From positions 1 to 41,849 of the forward strand of contig JBKBQT010000026.1 in NCBI GenBank assembly GCA_046292445.1: 41,849 nt of DNA, written 5' to 3'. Of this stretch, positions 16,991 to 25,132 are shown piece after piece (within the stretch, counting starts at the first letter, position 1; each line of letters starts with the position of its first letter). A program made the translations under genes and the position numbers. This stretch comes from CALIZF01 sp046292445 (GTDB lineage Bacteria; Pseudomonadota; Alphaproteobacteria; Rhodobacterales; Rhodobacteraceae). The notes beneath the pieces were generated by a model. The model ran no database searches. It was given only the letters and a program-made list of their open reading frames with translations, and was not told the origin of the DNA.

Positions 16991-18163
16991 ATGCGCGGGG
17001 GCGCGATGCAGCCGGGCCTGATGATCTCGGGTCTGGTCCACCTCGGGGCGATCCTGTGGATCGCGCTCGCGGGGCTGTTCTTTCCGCGCGAACCGGCGTT
17101 CGTGGTCAATACGACCGAGGTGTCGCTGATCTCGTCCGCCGAGTTCGCGGCGCTTGCCGCCGCCCCGGCGCCCCGGCCCGATGCGGCCGACGCCGCCGCT
17201 GCGCTGCCCGCGCCCGTTGCGCCGGAGCCGGCCCCGGTGGCCGAGCCGCCGCCTACCGCGCCAACGGCGCCCGAGCCCGCCCGGCCCCCGCCCGACGCGG
17301 CGGCCGAGCGGTTGCCCGAAGCGGTTGCTCAGCCCGACCCGCAGCCCGAGCCCGCCCCACCCGCTCCCCCCCCGCCCGTCGCCGAGCCGGCGCCTGCGCC
17401 GCTGCCGATCGTCAGCCCGCGCCCGGCCCCCCGCCCGGTCCAGCGCGTTGCGCCCGAGCCGACACCGGCCCCGCCCGAGGATGCGCGCGTCGCGCAGGAC
17501 GCGGCCCCGGCCGTGACGCCGGAACCGGCGCCTGCCGCGCGCCCCGAGCCGCCGCAGGAGGCGAGGGCACCGGAAGAGGCGACCACCCGGATCGTGACCG
17601 AGGCGACGCGGACAGCCGAACAGGATGCCCCGCCCCCTGCGGCCCCGCCCCCGACCGAAGTGGCCAGCGCGGCCCCCGCGGTGTCGCAGCGCCCGCGCGC
17701 GCGTCCTGCCGCCGCAGCCGCGCAGCCGGGGGCGGATGCCGTGGCCGATGCCGTATCGGCTGCCGTCGCCGCCGAGGTTGCCGCCGCCCGGCCCGCCCCG
17801 GCCGCCAGCGGGCAGGGGACGGGCGGCGCGGGCCGGGCCGCCGCGGGGCCGCCGCTGACGGCGGGCGAGATCGACGGCATGCGCCGGGCGATCAGCCAGT
17901 GCTGGTCGGTCGGCAGCGCCTCGACGGACACGCTGCGCTCGGTGATCCTCGTTGCGATCACGATGAAGCCGGACGGCGATGCCGAAGCGGTCCGGCTGAT
18001 CCGCGCCGACGCGCCGACCGAGGCGGCCGGGCGCACCGCCTATGACATCGCGCGCCGGACCATCCTGCGCTGCGCCCGCAACGCCAACCTGCCGCCCGAG
18101 AAATACGAGACCTGGCGCGAGATCGAGATGGAATTCGACTACAACGGGATGCGGCTGCGATGA
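16991..18163 (+). CDS. tolA: TolA-like envelope protein, Pro/Ala-rich periplasmic spanner
   Basis: 390 residues. One membrane helix near the N-terminus (about 10-31), then a very long proline/alanine/glutamate-rich region (about 50-290), and a C-terminal domain with two cysteines (ISQCWSVG, ILRCARNA) and the TolA-like ending MKPDGDAEAVRLIRAD. In E. coli TolA the spanner is helical and Lys/Ala-rich; here it is PAPEP-like, as in many alphaproteobacterial TolA proteins. It links TolQR to TolB-Pal. Several ATGs (16991, 17006, 17021) are usable; the first gives the 9-bp gap after tolR. Low-complexity sequence makes homology search weak, so position in the operon is the main support. Confidence 0.9.
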   Translation: MRGGAMQPGLMISGLVHLGAILWIALAGLFFPREPAFVVNTTEVSLISSAEFAALAAAPAPRPDAADAAAALPAPVAPEPAPVAEPPPTAPTAPEPARPPPDAAAERLPEAVAQPDPQPEPAPPAPPPPVAEPAPAPLPIVSPRPAPRPVQRVAPEPTPAPPEDARVAQDAAPAVTPEPAPAARPEPPQEARAPEEATTRIVTEATRTAEQDAPPPAAPPPTEVASAAPAVSQRPRARPAAAAAQPGADAVADAVSAAVAAEVAAARPAPAASGQGTGGAGRAAAGPPLTAGEIDGMRRAISQCWSVGSASTDTLRSVILVAITMKPDGDAEAVRLIRADAPTEAAGRTAYDIARRTILRCARNANLPPEKYETWREIEMEFDYNGMRLR

Positions 18164-18252
18164 GACAGGCCCACGCGATCGTGAAACCGCGCGGCATAGA
18201 GCCCGGCCCGAACCGCGATATCAGGGAGAGAGTGGTGACGAGGGGACGGGGA

Positions 18253-19569
18253 ATGCGTGGGATCGCGGCTGCGATGATGCTCTGTCTTGCGGCATTGGCG
18301 GCGCTGCCTGTCGCCGCGCAGCCGCTGCGCATCCAGATCACCGAAGGCGTGATCGAGCCGCTGCCGCTGGCCGTGCCGACCTTCGTGGACGAGGGCGGGG
18401 CAGGGCAGTTCGGCCGCGACATCGCGCAACTGGTCGTCGCGGATCTGGTCGGCTCGGGTCTCTTCCGCGAGGTGCCGGAAAGCGCGCATATCGCCCGCAT
18501 CGCCGATTTCGGCGCGCCGGTGGCCTATGCAGACTGGCGCGCGGTCAATGCGCAGGCGCTGGTGACGGGCGCGGTCAGCCAGCAGGGCGGGCGGCTGGTG
18601 GTCAAGTTCCGCCTGTTCGACGTGTTCTCGGGTCAGCAGATGGGCGAGGGGCTCCAGTTCGCGGGCACGCCGCAGGGCTGGCGCCGCATGGCGCACAAGG
18701 TGGCCGACGCCGTCTATTCCCGCATCACCGGCGAGGGCGGCTATTTCGACAGCCGCGTGGTCTTCGTGCAGGAGACAGGGCCGAAGAACGCCCGCGTCAA
18801 GCGGCTTGCCGTGATGGACTATGACGGCGCGAACCTGCAGCCGCTGACGGACGGCGCGCATATCGTGCTCGCGCCGCGCTTCTCGCCGGCGGGCGACCGG
18901 ATCCTCTACACGTCCTATGAAAGCGGCTTTCCGCAGATCGTGCTGATGGATGTGGCGACCGGCGCGCGGCGGGGGCTTGGCGAGCAGCCGGGCGAGATGA
19001 CCTTTGCCCCCCGCTTCTCGCCCAACGGACAGACGGTGGTGTTCAGCCTCGCGCAGGGCGGCAATACGGACATCTATGCGCTCGACCTCGCCAGTCTGCG
19101 CCGCACCCGCCTGACCAGCGCGCCGTCGATCGAGACCGCGCCATCCTATTCCCCCGACGGCGCCCGGATCGTGTTCGAGAGCGACCGCGCCGGCACGCAG
19201 CAGCTTTACATCATGCCCGCGGGCGGCGGCGAGCCGCAGCGGATCAGCCGCGGCGAGGGGCGCTATGGCACCCCGGTCTGGAGCCCGCGGGGCGATCTGA
19301 TCGCCTTCACCAAGCAGCTCGGCGGGCGGTTCCACATCGGCGTGATGCGCACCGACGGGAGCGAGGAAAGGCTTCTGACGGCGAGCTTTCTCGACGAGGG
19401 GCCGACCTGGGCGCCGAACGGGCGGGTGGTGATGTTCACCCGCGAGGTGGCGGGCGAGGGCGGGCTGCCCGGGCTCTACATGGTGGATATCACCGGGCGG
19501 GGCGAGCCGCGCCGGGTTCCCGTGCAGGGCGGCGCCTCCGACCCCGCCTGGTCGCCGCTGCTGCCCTGA
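18253..19569 (+). CDS. tolB: TolB, periplasmic beta-propeller protein
   Basis: 438 residues from the ATG at 18253, beginning with a Sec signal (MRGIAAAMMLCLAALAALPVAA, cleaved before Gln23). An N-terminal domain (LRIQITEGVIEPLPLAVP, VADLVGSGLF) is followed by the six-bladed propeller with repeated ApRFSPxG/PSYSPDG motifs. It binds Pal and is moved by TolA. The frame is open back to an ATGA overlap with tolA at 18160, but that start would bury the signal peptide behind about 31 charged residues. The start at 18253 is also preceded by AGGGGACGGGG. Confidence 0.95.
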   Translation: MRGIAAAMMLCLAALAALPVAAQPLRIQITEGVIEPLPLAVPTFVDEGGAGQFGRDIAQLVVADLVGSGLFREVPESAHIARIADFGAPVAYADWRAVNAQALVTGAVSQQGGRLVVKFRLFDVFSGQQMGEGLQFAGTPQGWRRMAHKVADAVYSRITGEGGYFDSRVVFVQETGPKNARVKRLAVMDYDGANLQPLTDGAHIVLAPRFSPAGDRILYTSYESGFPQIVLMDVATGARRGLGEQPGEMTFAPRFSPNGQTVVFSLAQGGNTDIYALDLASLRRTRLTSAPSIETAPSYSPDGARIVFESDRAGTQQLYIMPAGGGEPQRISRGEGRYGTPVWSPRGDLIAFTKQLGGRFHIGVMRTDGSEERLLTASFLDEGPTWAPNGRVVMFTREVAGEGGLPGLYMVDITGRGEPRRVPVQGGASDPAWSPLLP

Positions 19570-19596
19570 GGGGCGATTCCCTCTCGCGCCGCAAGA

Positions 19597-19605
19597 TGCT
19601 ATGAT
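19597..19605 (+). promoter_or_regulatory. Extended -10 element, probable internal promoter of pal
   Basis: TGCTATGAT is a full extended -10 (TGn plus TATGAT). TTCCCT 17 bp upstream is a weak -35. Transcription would begin near 19611, about 29 nt before the pal ATG, allowing pal to be made in excess over tolQRAB. Confidence 0.45.
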
Positions 19606-19639
19606 CGCACCAACCAAGAGCATAACGAGGACGAGCAGC

Positions 19640-20173
19640 ATGACCTTCCTTCCCTCCCGCGCACTTCTGCTGATGGCGGTGCTGGCGCTGGCCGCCTGCA
19701 ACAACCCCGGCCGCTTCGGCGCCGGCGACGGCACCGGCGCCGGCACGGGCGGCATCGCCGGCCCCGGCATCACATCGGGCCCCTTGGGCGATCCGTCGAA
19801 CCCCGCCTCGATCGCCTATTTCAACGCGACCGTGGGCGACCGGGTCTTTTTCGCCGTCGACCAGAGCACGCTGAGCGCCGAGGCGCGGTCCACGCTCGCC
19901 GGTCAGGCGCAGTGGCTGAACGCCAACACCCAATACGGCATCATCGTCGAAGGCCACGCGGACGAACAGGGCACGCGCGAATACAACCTCGCCCTCGGCG
20001 CCCGCCGCGCCTCGGCGGCGCAGGATTTCCTCGTGTCGCAAGGCGTGGCACCCGGGCGCATCCGCACGGTCAGCTACGGCAAGGAACGGCCCGTCGAGGT
20101 CTGTTCGACCGAGGCCTGCTATGCCCGCAACCGCCGCGCGGTGACGGTCCTGTCGCTCGGCGCCGGGGCCTGA
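19640..20173 (+). CDS. pal: Pal, peptidoglycan-associated lipoprotein
   Basis: 177 residues. A lipoprotein signal ends in the lipobox LAAC (residues 17-20), so Cys20 is lipidated and the protein anchors in the outer membrane. A short Gly-rich linker (GAGDGTGAGTGG) leads to the OmpA-C domain, whose peptidoglycan-binding motif YGIIVEGHADEQGTREYNLALGARRA contains the diaminopimelate-contacting Asp and Arg. A CGAGGACGAGCAGC ribosome-binding region precedes the ATG. The GTG of cpoB follows its stop after one base. Confidence 0.97.
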   Translation: MTFLPSRALLLMAVLALAACNNPGRFGAGDGTGAGTGGIAGPGITSGPLGDPSNPASIAYFNATVGDRVFFAVDQSTLSAEARSTLAGQAQWLNANTQYGIIVEGHADEQGTREYNLALGARRASAAQDFLVSQGVAPGRIRTVSYGKERPVEVCSTEACYARNRRAVTVLSLGAGA

Positions 20174-20174
20174 C

Positions 20175-20981
20175 GTGATCCGGGCGCTCGCGCTGGCCCT
20201 TGCGATGGTCTGGCCGCTGGCCGGCGCGGCGCAGGACCGGGCGCAGACGCTTGCCGACATCCGGGCGGAATTGTCCGCGCTCGGGTCCGAGATTGCGGCG
20301 CTGCGGTCCGAAATGGTGGCGTCGGGCACGCTCTCGGCATTCGGCGGCGTCTCGGCGCTCGACCGGATGGACGCGATCGAGGCGGCGTTGACCTCGCTCA
20401 ACGCGCGGACCGAGGCGCTGCAACTGCGCATCGAGCGGATCGTGGCCGACGGGACCAACCGGATCGCCGATCTCGAATTCCGCCTGACCGAGCTCGAGGG
20501 CGGCGACATCGCCGCCCTTGGCCAGCCCGCGCCGCTCGGCGCGCCGACCCCGGCCGGGCCCGCCCCCGGCCAGCCCGCCCCCGCCCAGCAGGGCGCGGCG
20601 ACGGGCGCGCAGGCGGATCTTGACCGGGCCCGGGAGGTGCTCGGTCAGGGTGACTTTCGCGCCGCCCTCGCGATCCTTGAGGCCTTTGCCGCGGCCCGCC
20701 CGGGCGATCCGCTGACGGGCGAGGCGCAGTTCCTGCGCGGCGAGGCACTGAGCGGGCTGGGCGAGACGGCCGCGGCGGCGCGCGCCTATCTCGACAGCTT
20801 TTCGGGCGATCCGGCGGGGCCGCGCGCGGCCGATGCGCTCTACCGGCTGGGCCTCGCGCTCGGCACGCTCGGCCAGCGGGCCGAGGCCTGCGTGACGCTG
20901 GGCGAGGTCGGGACGCGCTTTCCGGGCAGCATGGCGGCGGGCAATGCGGCGGCGGCGGCGTCGGCGCTCGGCTGCGGGTGA
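20175..20981 (+). CDS. cpoB: CpoB/YbgF, Tol-associated periplasmic TPR protein
   Basis: 268 residues from a GTG at 20175. Sec signal (cleaved near residue 19), then a coiled-coil segment (about 22-110, heptads such as ALGSEIAALRSEM and RIADLEFRLTELEG), a Pro/Ala linker and a C-terminal TPR domain (ADLDRAREVLGQGDFRAALAILEAF, PRAADALYRLGLALGTLGQRAEAC). E. coli CpoB coordinates PBP1B activity with Tol-driven constriction. It lacks an ATG, but no other start keeps the signal peptide. The stop overlaps the tilS GTG. Confidence 0.9.
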   Translation: MIRALALALAMVWPLAGAAQDRAQTLADIRAELSALGSEIAALRSEMVASGTLSAFGGVSALDRMDAIEAALTSLNARTEALQLRIERIVADGTNRIADLEFRLTELEGGDIAALGQPAPLGAPTPAGPAPGQPAPAQQGAATGAQADLDRAREVLGQGDFRAALAILEAFAAARPGDPLTGEAQFLRGEALSGLGETAAAARAYLDSFSGDPAGPRAADALYRLGLALGTLGQRAEACVTLGEVGTRFPGSMAAGNAAAAASALGCG

Positions 20982-22165
20982 CGCTGGCGGGCACGGTCGC
21001 GGCTGCGCTGGGGCCGGGGCCGGTCGGCATCGCGGTGTCGGGGGGCGGCGATTCGGTCGCGCTTCTGGTCCTCGCGGTGCGGGCGGGCGTGGCGGTCGCT
21101 GCGGCGACGGTCGATCACGGATTGCGCGCCGCCTCTGCCGCCGAGGCTGCGGGGGTCGCGGCGCTTTGCGCGCGGCTCGGGGTGGAGCACAGCATCCTGC
21201 GCTGGCACTGGGACGGGCGCGGCAACCTGATGGAGGCCGCGCGCGACGGGCGCATGGCGCTGCTGGCGGAATGGGCGCGGGGGCGTGGCCTGCCGGCGGT
21301 CGCGCTCGGCCATACCGCCGACGACGTGGCCGAGACGTTCCTGATGCGCCTTGCCCGCCGGTCCGGGGTGGATGGCCTTGCCGCGATGGCGGCGCGGCGC
21401 GAGGCGATGGGGGTGACGTGGCTGCGCCCGCTGCTGGGCGTCCGGCGGCCGGCGCTGCGCGCGATGCTGCGGCGCGAGGGGATCGGCTGGGTCGAGGATC
21501 CGACGAACGACGATCCGGCCTTCGGGCGCACACAGGCGCGCCGGGCGCTTGCCGCGCTCGCCCCGCTCGGGATCGGGGCCGAGACGCTGGCGGCGGTGGC
21601 CGGGCATCTGGCGCAGGTGCGGGCGGCGCTGGAGGCGCAGACGGCGGCAGCGGCAGGGCTGGTTTTCCGCGAGGCGGGCGGCGCGCTTGCGCTCGACCGC
21701 GCCGCGCTGGCCGCGCAGCCCGAGGAGGTGCGGCGGCGCCTGCTCGACGCGGCGTTCCGCTGGATCGGCGGCACCGCGCACGGGCCGCGCCGGGCCGATC
21801 TGGCGCGGGCGGCGGCGGCGATTGCCGGCGGCGGGGCGGCGACGCTGCACGGCGCGCGGGTTCTGCCGGGGGCGGGGTGGATCGTGCGCGAGTTGCGGGC
21901 GGCCGGGGGCGCCGTGCCCGTCGGGGCGGTCTGGGACGGTCGGTGGCACGTGACGGGGCCGCCGGCGACGGTGGCTGCGCTCGGGGCCGCGGGCCTTGCC
22001 GACTGCCCGGGCTGGCGGTCGATCGGCCTGCCGCGGGCGGTGCTGCTTGCCTCGCCCGGGGTCTGGGACGGCGCCCGTCTGCTTGCCGCGCCGGTCGCAG
22101 GCCGGCCCGGCGCCTGGCGGGCGACGATGGACGCGGGCTTTTTCGCCACAGTCAAGGCGGATTGA
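20978..22165 (+). CDS. tilS: TilS, tRNA(Ile)-lysidine synthase
   Basis: 395 residues from a GTG in the GTGA overlap with cpoB. Uses ATP to attach lysine to C34 of the CAU-anticodon tRNA-Ile so that it reads AUA. The PP-loop ATPase motif SGGGDSVALL is at about residues 20-29. VDHGLRAASAAEA, GHTADDVAETFLMRL and the WVEDPTNDDPAFGRTQAR signature confirm the family. The C-terminal part (about 220-395) is Ala/Gly-rich and weakly conserved, as usual in alphaproteobacterial TilS. It follows the Tol-Pal genes and precedes ftsH, an order I recall for related genomes. Confidence 0.95.
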   Translation: MTLAGTVAAALGPGPVGIAVSGGGDSVALLVLAVRAGVAVAAATVDHGLRAASAAEAAGVAALCARLGVEHSILRWHWDGRGNLMEAARDGRMALLAEWARGRGLPAVALGHTADDVAETFLMRLARRSGVDGLAAMAARREAMGVTWLRPLLGVRRPALRAMLRREGIGWVEDPTNDDPAFGRTQARRALAALAPLGIGAETLAAVAGHLAQVRAALEAQTAAAAGLVFREAGGALALDRAALAAQPEEVRRRLLDAAFRWIGGTAHGPRRADLARAAAAIAGGGAATLHGARVLPGAGWIVRELRAAGGAVPVGAVWDGRWHVTGPPATVAALGAAGLADCPGWRSIGLPRAVLLASPGVWDGARLLAAPVAGRPGAWRATMDAGFFATVKAD

Positions 22166-22189
22166 ACGTCCCCCGGTTATCTCTATCTT
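22162..22189 (+). promoter_or_regulatory. Putative ftsH promoter, sigma70 or RpoH type
   Basis: TTGAAC (22162-22167), a 16-bp spacer and TATCTT (22184-22189). The -35 overlaps the tilS stop codon. Read as an RpoH site it is ATTGAA, then a C-rich spacer, then CTCTATCT, near the CTTGAA/CCCCATNT heat-shock pattern. Confidence 0.45.
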
Positions 22190-22235
22190 AACGGCAAGGC
22201 CGCAACGATGCGGCGCCCGGTTCAAGGAGTTTCTC

Positions 22236-24152
22236 GTGGGCAACATGCGGAATATCGCCTTCTGGGTCGTGCTGTTCCTGCTCATCCTCGCGCTGTTCAA
22301 CCTGTTCAGCGGCGGGCAGAGCACGTCTTCGGCCCGGTCGATTTCCTACTCCGACTTCATCAGCCGGGTGGACAACGGCACCGTGTCGTCGGTTGTGCTC
22401 GACGGCGAGCGGGTCATCATCCGCTCGCGCGACGGCGGGCAGTATGTGGCCATCCGCCCGGCGGGCGAGAATGTGGCCGACAGGCTGATCGCGCGGGGGG
22501 TCGAGGTGCGGGCCGAGCCGCAGGAAAGCTCGGGCTTCCTGTCGGCGCTGTCGCTGTGGTTGCCGTTCCTCGTGCTGATCGGAATCTGGATCTTCTTCAT
22601 GAACCGCATGCAGGGCGGCGGGCGCGGCGGGGCGATGGGTTTCGGCAAGAGCCGGGCGAAACTGCTGACCGAAAAGCACGGGCGGGTGACCTTCGACGAC
22701 GTCGCGGGCATCGACGAGGCCAAGGAAGAGCTTGAGGAAATCGTCGAATTCCTGCGCAACCCGCAGAAGTTCAGCCGCCTCGGCGGCAAGATCCCCAAGG
22801 GCGCGCTGCTCGTCGGCCCGCCCGGCACCGGCAAGACGCTGCTCGCCCGCGCGATCGCGGGTGAGGCGGGCGTGCCGTTCTTCACCATATCGGGTTCGGA
22901 TTTCGTCGAGATGTTCGTCGGCGTCGGCGCGAGCCGGGTGCGCGACATGTTCGAACAGGCCAAGAAGAACGCACCCTGCATCGTCTTCATCGACGAGATC
23001 GACGCGGTCGGCCGGGCGCGCGGCGTTGGCATCGGCGGCGGCAACGACGAGCGGGAACAGACGCTCAACCAGCTTCTGGTCGAGATGGACGGGTTCGAGG
23101 CGAACGAAGGCGTCATCATCGTTGCGGCGACCAACCGCAAGGACGTGCTCGACCCGGCGCTGCTGCGCCCGGGCCGGTTCGACCGGCAGATCCACGTCCC
23201 CAACCCCGATATCAAGGGGCGCGAGAAGATCCTTTCGGTCCATGCCCGCAAGGTGCCGATCGGCCCGGATGTCGATCTGCGCACCATCGCGCGCGGCACG
23301 CCCGGCTTTTCGGGGGCCGACCTTGCCAACCTCGTGAACGAGGCGGCGCTGACGGCGGCGCGCGTGGGCCGGCGTTTCGTCACGATGGACGATTTCGAAA
23401 ACGCCAAGGACAAGGTGATGATGGGGGCCGAGCGGCGCTCGATGGTCCTGACGGCCGACCAGAAGGAAAAGACCGCCTATCACGAGGCCGGCCACGCCAT
23501 CGTCGGCATGAACCTGCCCAAGTGCGATCCGGTCTACAAGGCAACCATCATCCCGCGCGGCGGCGCGCTCGGCATGGTGGTGAGCCTGCCGGAGATGGAC
23601 CGGCTCAACATGCACAAGGACGAGGCCAAGCAGAAGATCGCCATGACCATGGCCGGCAAGGCGGCCGAGATCATCAAGTATGGGGAAGAGGGCGTTTCCT
23701 CGGGGCCGGCCGGCGACATCATGCAGGCGTCGAGCCTGGCGCGGGCGATGGTGATGCGCTGGGGAATGTCGGACGTCATCGGCAACATCGACTATGCTGA
23801 GGCGCACGAGGGCTATCAGGGCAATGCCGCCGGGTTCAGCGTCTCGGCCGAGACCAAGCGGGCGATCGAGGACGAGGTGAAGCGTCTGATCGACGAAGGG
23901 TATGAGACGGCACGGCGCATCCTCCTCGAGAAGTCGGAGGATTTCGAGCGGCTCGCCAAGGGCCTGCTGGAATACGAAACGCTGACGGGCGACGAGATCC
24001 GCAAGGTGATCGCGGGCGAGGCACTCGACAGCGACGATCCGGGTGACGACAAGCCGAAGGGCGGAGGGATCCCGAGCCTCGTCAGCATCCCCAAGACGCG
24101 GCCCAAGAGCGTCAAGCCCGAGGGCGGGCTTGAACCGGAGCCTTCGGTCTGA
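22236..24152 (+). CDS. ftsH: FtsH, membrane-anchored ATP-dependent zinc metalloprotease
   Basis: 638 residues. Degrades misassembled membrane proteins and regulators such as RpoH and LpxC. Two membrane helices (about 5-23 and 107-125) flank a periplasmic domain. The AAA domain has Walker A GPPGTGKT at 194-201, Walker B CIVFIDEIDAVG and the arginine-finger segment LLRPGRFDRQ. The zinc protease motif HEAGH is at 416-420. The GTG at 22236 is chosen because AAGGAG lies seven bases upstream and it gives VGNMRNIAFW; an in-frame ATG three codons later is the alternative. Length is typical. Confidence 0.97.
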   Translation: MGNMRNIAFWVVLFLLILALFNLFSGGQSTSSARSISYSDFISRVDNGTVSSVVLDGERVIIRSRDGGQYVAIRPAGENVADRLIARGVEVRAEPQESSGFLSALSLWLPFLVLIGIWIFFMNRMQGGGRGGAMGFGKSRAKLLTEKHGRVTFDDVAGIDEAKEELEEIVEFLRNPQKFSRLGGKIPKGALLVGPPGTGKTLLARAIAGEAGVPFFTISGSDFVEMFVGVGASRVRDMFEQAKKNAPCIVFIDEIDAVGRARGVGIGGGNDEREQTLNQLLVEMDGFEANEGVIIVAATNRKDVLDPALLRPGRFDRQIHVPNPDIKGREKILSVHARKVPIGPDVDLRTIARGTPGFSGADLANLVNEAALTAARVGRRFVTMDDFENAKDKVMMGAERRSMVLTADQKEKTAYHEAGHAIVGMNLPKCDPVYKATIIPRGGALGMVVSLPEMDRLNMHKDEAKQKIAMTMAGKAAEIIKYGEEGVSSGPAGDIMQASSLARAMVMRWGMSDVIGNIDYAEAHEGYQGNAAGFSVSAETKRAIEDEVKRLIDEGYETARRILLEKSEDFERLAKGLLEYETLTGDEIRKVIAGEALDSDDPGDDKPKGGGIPSLVSIPKTRPKSVKPEGGLEPEPSV

Positions 24153-24238
24153 CGGTGCGGCGGGGCCGGTTGCGCGCCGCGCTGTCGGCCCGCGCCCGGA
24201 TCGGCAGGACGTGCCGCGACGGCGCCGGCCGCGTGGCA

Positions 24239-24257
24239 GGCCCGTTTGGATCGGGCC
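24239..24257 (+). terminator. Weak hairpin downstream of ftsH
   Basis: GGCCCG, a 7-nt loop and CGGGCC form a perfect 6-bp stem 87 bp after the ftsH stop. There is no U tract. It could end the ftsH message or be chance in GC-rich DNA. Confidence 0.3.
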
Positions 24258-24297
24258 GGGCGGCGGCCTCGGGCCGGTGCCAAAGGCCGGTTCCGCG

Positions 24298-24882
24298 ATG
24301 CCTGCGTTGACGCCAACGGCATGGACCGGCAGGATCGTCTGGCTTGGCCGGGTTGACAGCCGCATGGCCGGTCTGCGCTCCATGCCGGTCGCCTCTCTGA
24401 CGCTGACCTTCGCCGGCCCTTCGGGCGAGGCGCATTCAGGGCTGACACGCGCATCCTGCTCGCGCGTGGTCGCACAGCACCCGAGGGGCACGCCGATCCG
24501 CAACACGCGACAATTGTCGATCCTGTCGGCCGAGGAACTCGCGGCAATCGCGGCGGCCATGGGCGTTGCCGCGCTGGACCCCGCGTCGGTCGGGGCGACG
24601 GCAGTGATCGCGGGCATCCCGGACCTCACGCATCTGCCGCCGTCGTCCCGCCTCCAGGCCGAAGACGGCGCGACGGTGGTGGTGGATATGCAGAACCTGC
24701 CCTGCAGCCTCCCGGCACGCGAGATCGAGCGCGACGCCGGCGGCGTCGGCGCCCGGTTCAAGGCCGCCGCAAAAGGACGACGGGGCGTGACCGCCTGGGT
24801 CGAGCGCGAGGGGACATGGCAGGTCGGGGGCTCGGTCCGACTGCATGTGCCAACGCAGCGGGCCTGGCAACCGGACGTCTGA
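24298..24882 (+). CDS. MOSC-domain protein
   Basis: 194 residues resembling stand-alone MOSC proteins, the C-terminal domain of molybdenum-cofactor sulfurases. It has the family pattern RxNTRQLSILSAEELAAIAAAMG followed by the conserved cysteine in MQNLPCSLPAREIERD (about residues 128-143), and the GRRGVTAWVEREG segment near the C-terminus. The exact sulfur or metal-cofactor substrate of such proteins is unknown. The ATG at 24298 was chosen because upstream frame sequence is unlike protein. It lies between ftsH and fhs on the same strand with gaps of about 145 and 250 bp, so it is probably its own unit. Confidence 0.75.
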   Translation: MPALTPTAWTGRIVWLGRVDSRMAGLRSMPVASLTLTFAGPSGEAHSGLTRASCSRVVAQHPRGTPIRNTRQLSILSAEELAAIAAAMGVAALDPASVGATAVIAGIPDLTHLPPSSRLQAEDGATVVVDMQNLPCSLPAREIERDAGGVGARFKAAAKGRRGVTAWVEREGTWQVGGSVRLHVPTQRAWQPDV

Positions 24883-25064
24883 CCACACCGGGCCCGCCGT
24901 TCGGCTGGCGTGCCCGACAGCCATGCGCCACCGCGGGCGCCCCTGCGCGGCAAGGCCGCCACCCCGGCGCCATCGACGCAACGGTCATCGGCCCGCGCAC
25001 CGCTGCGCCGGTGCGGATCCACCGCGCGCGGCGCGATCGGACCGGATCGTGTCGCAAAAACCGC

Positions 25065-25092
25065 TTGTCCGCGCGGATCGGGACGGTAGCAC
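25065..25092 (+). promoter_or_regulatory. Putative fhs-folD promoter
   Basis: TTGTCC (25065-25070), a 16-bp spacer and TAGCAC (25087-25092). The leader would be about 34 nt and end in CGGGGGGACAAC before the fhs ATG. No riboswitch-sized leader is present. By-eye call. Confidence 0.3.
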
Positions 25093-25132
25093 AACAGGCG
25101 GGGGCGCCTGCCCCGCGAACCGGGGGGACAAC

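Noticed and set aside
25093..25132. Riboswitch before fhs-folD
   Set aside because: With the likely promoter the leader is only about 40 nt, and no conserved riboswitch core is visible.
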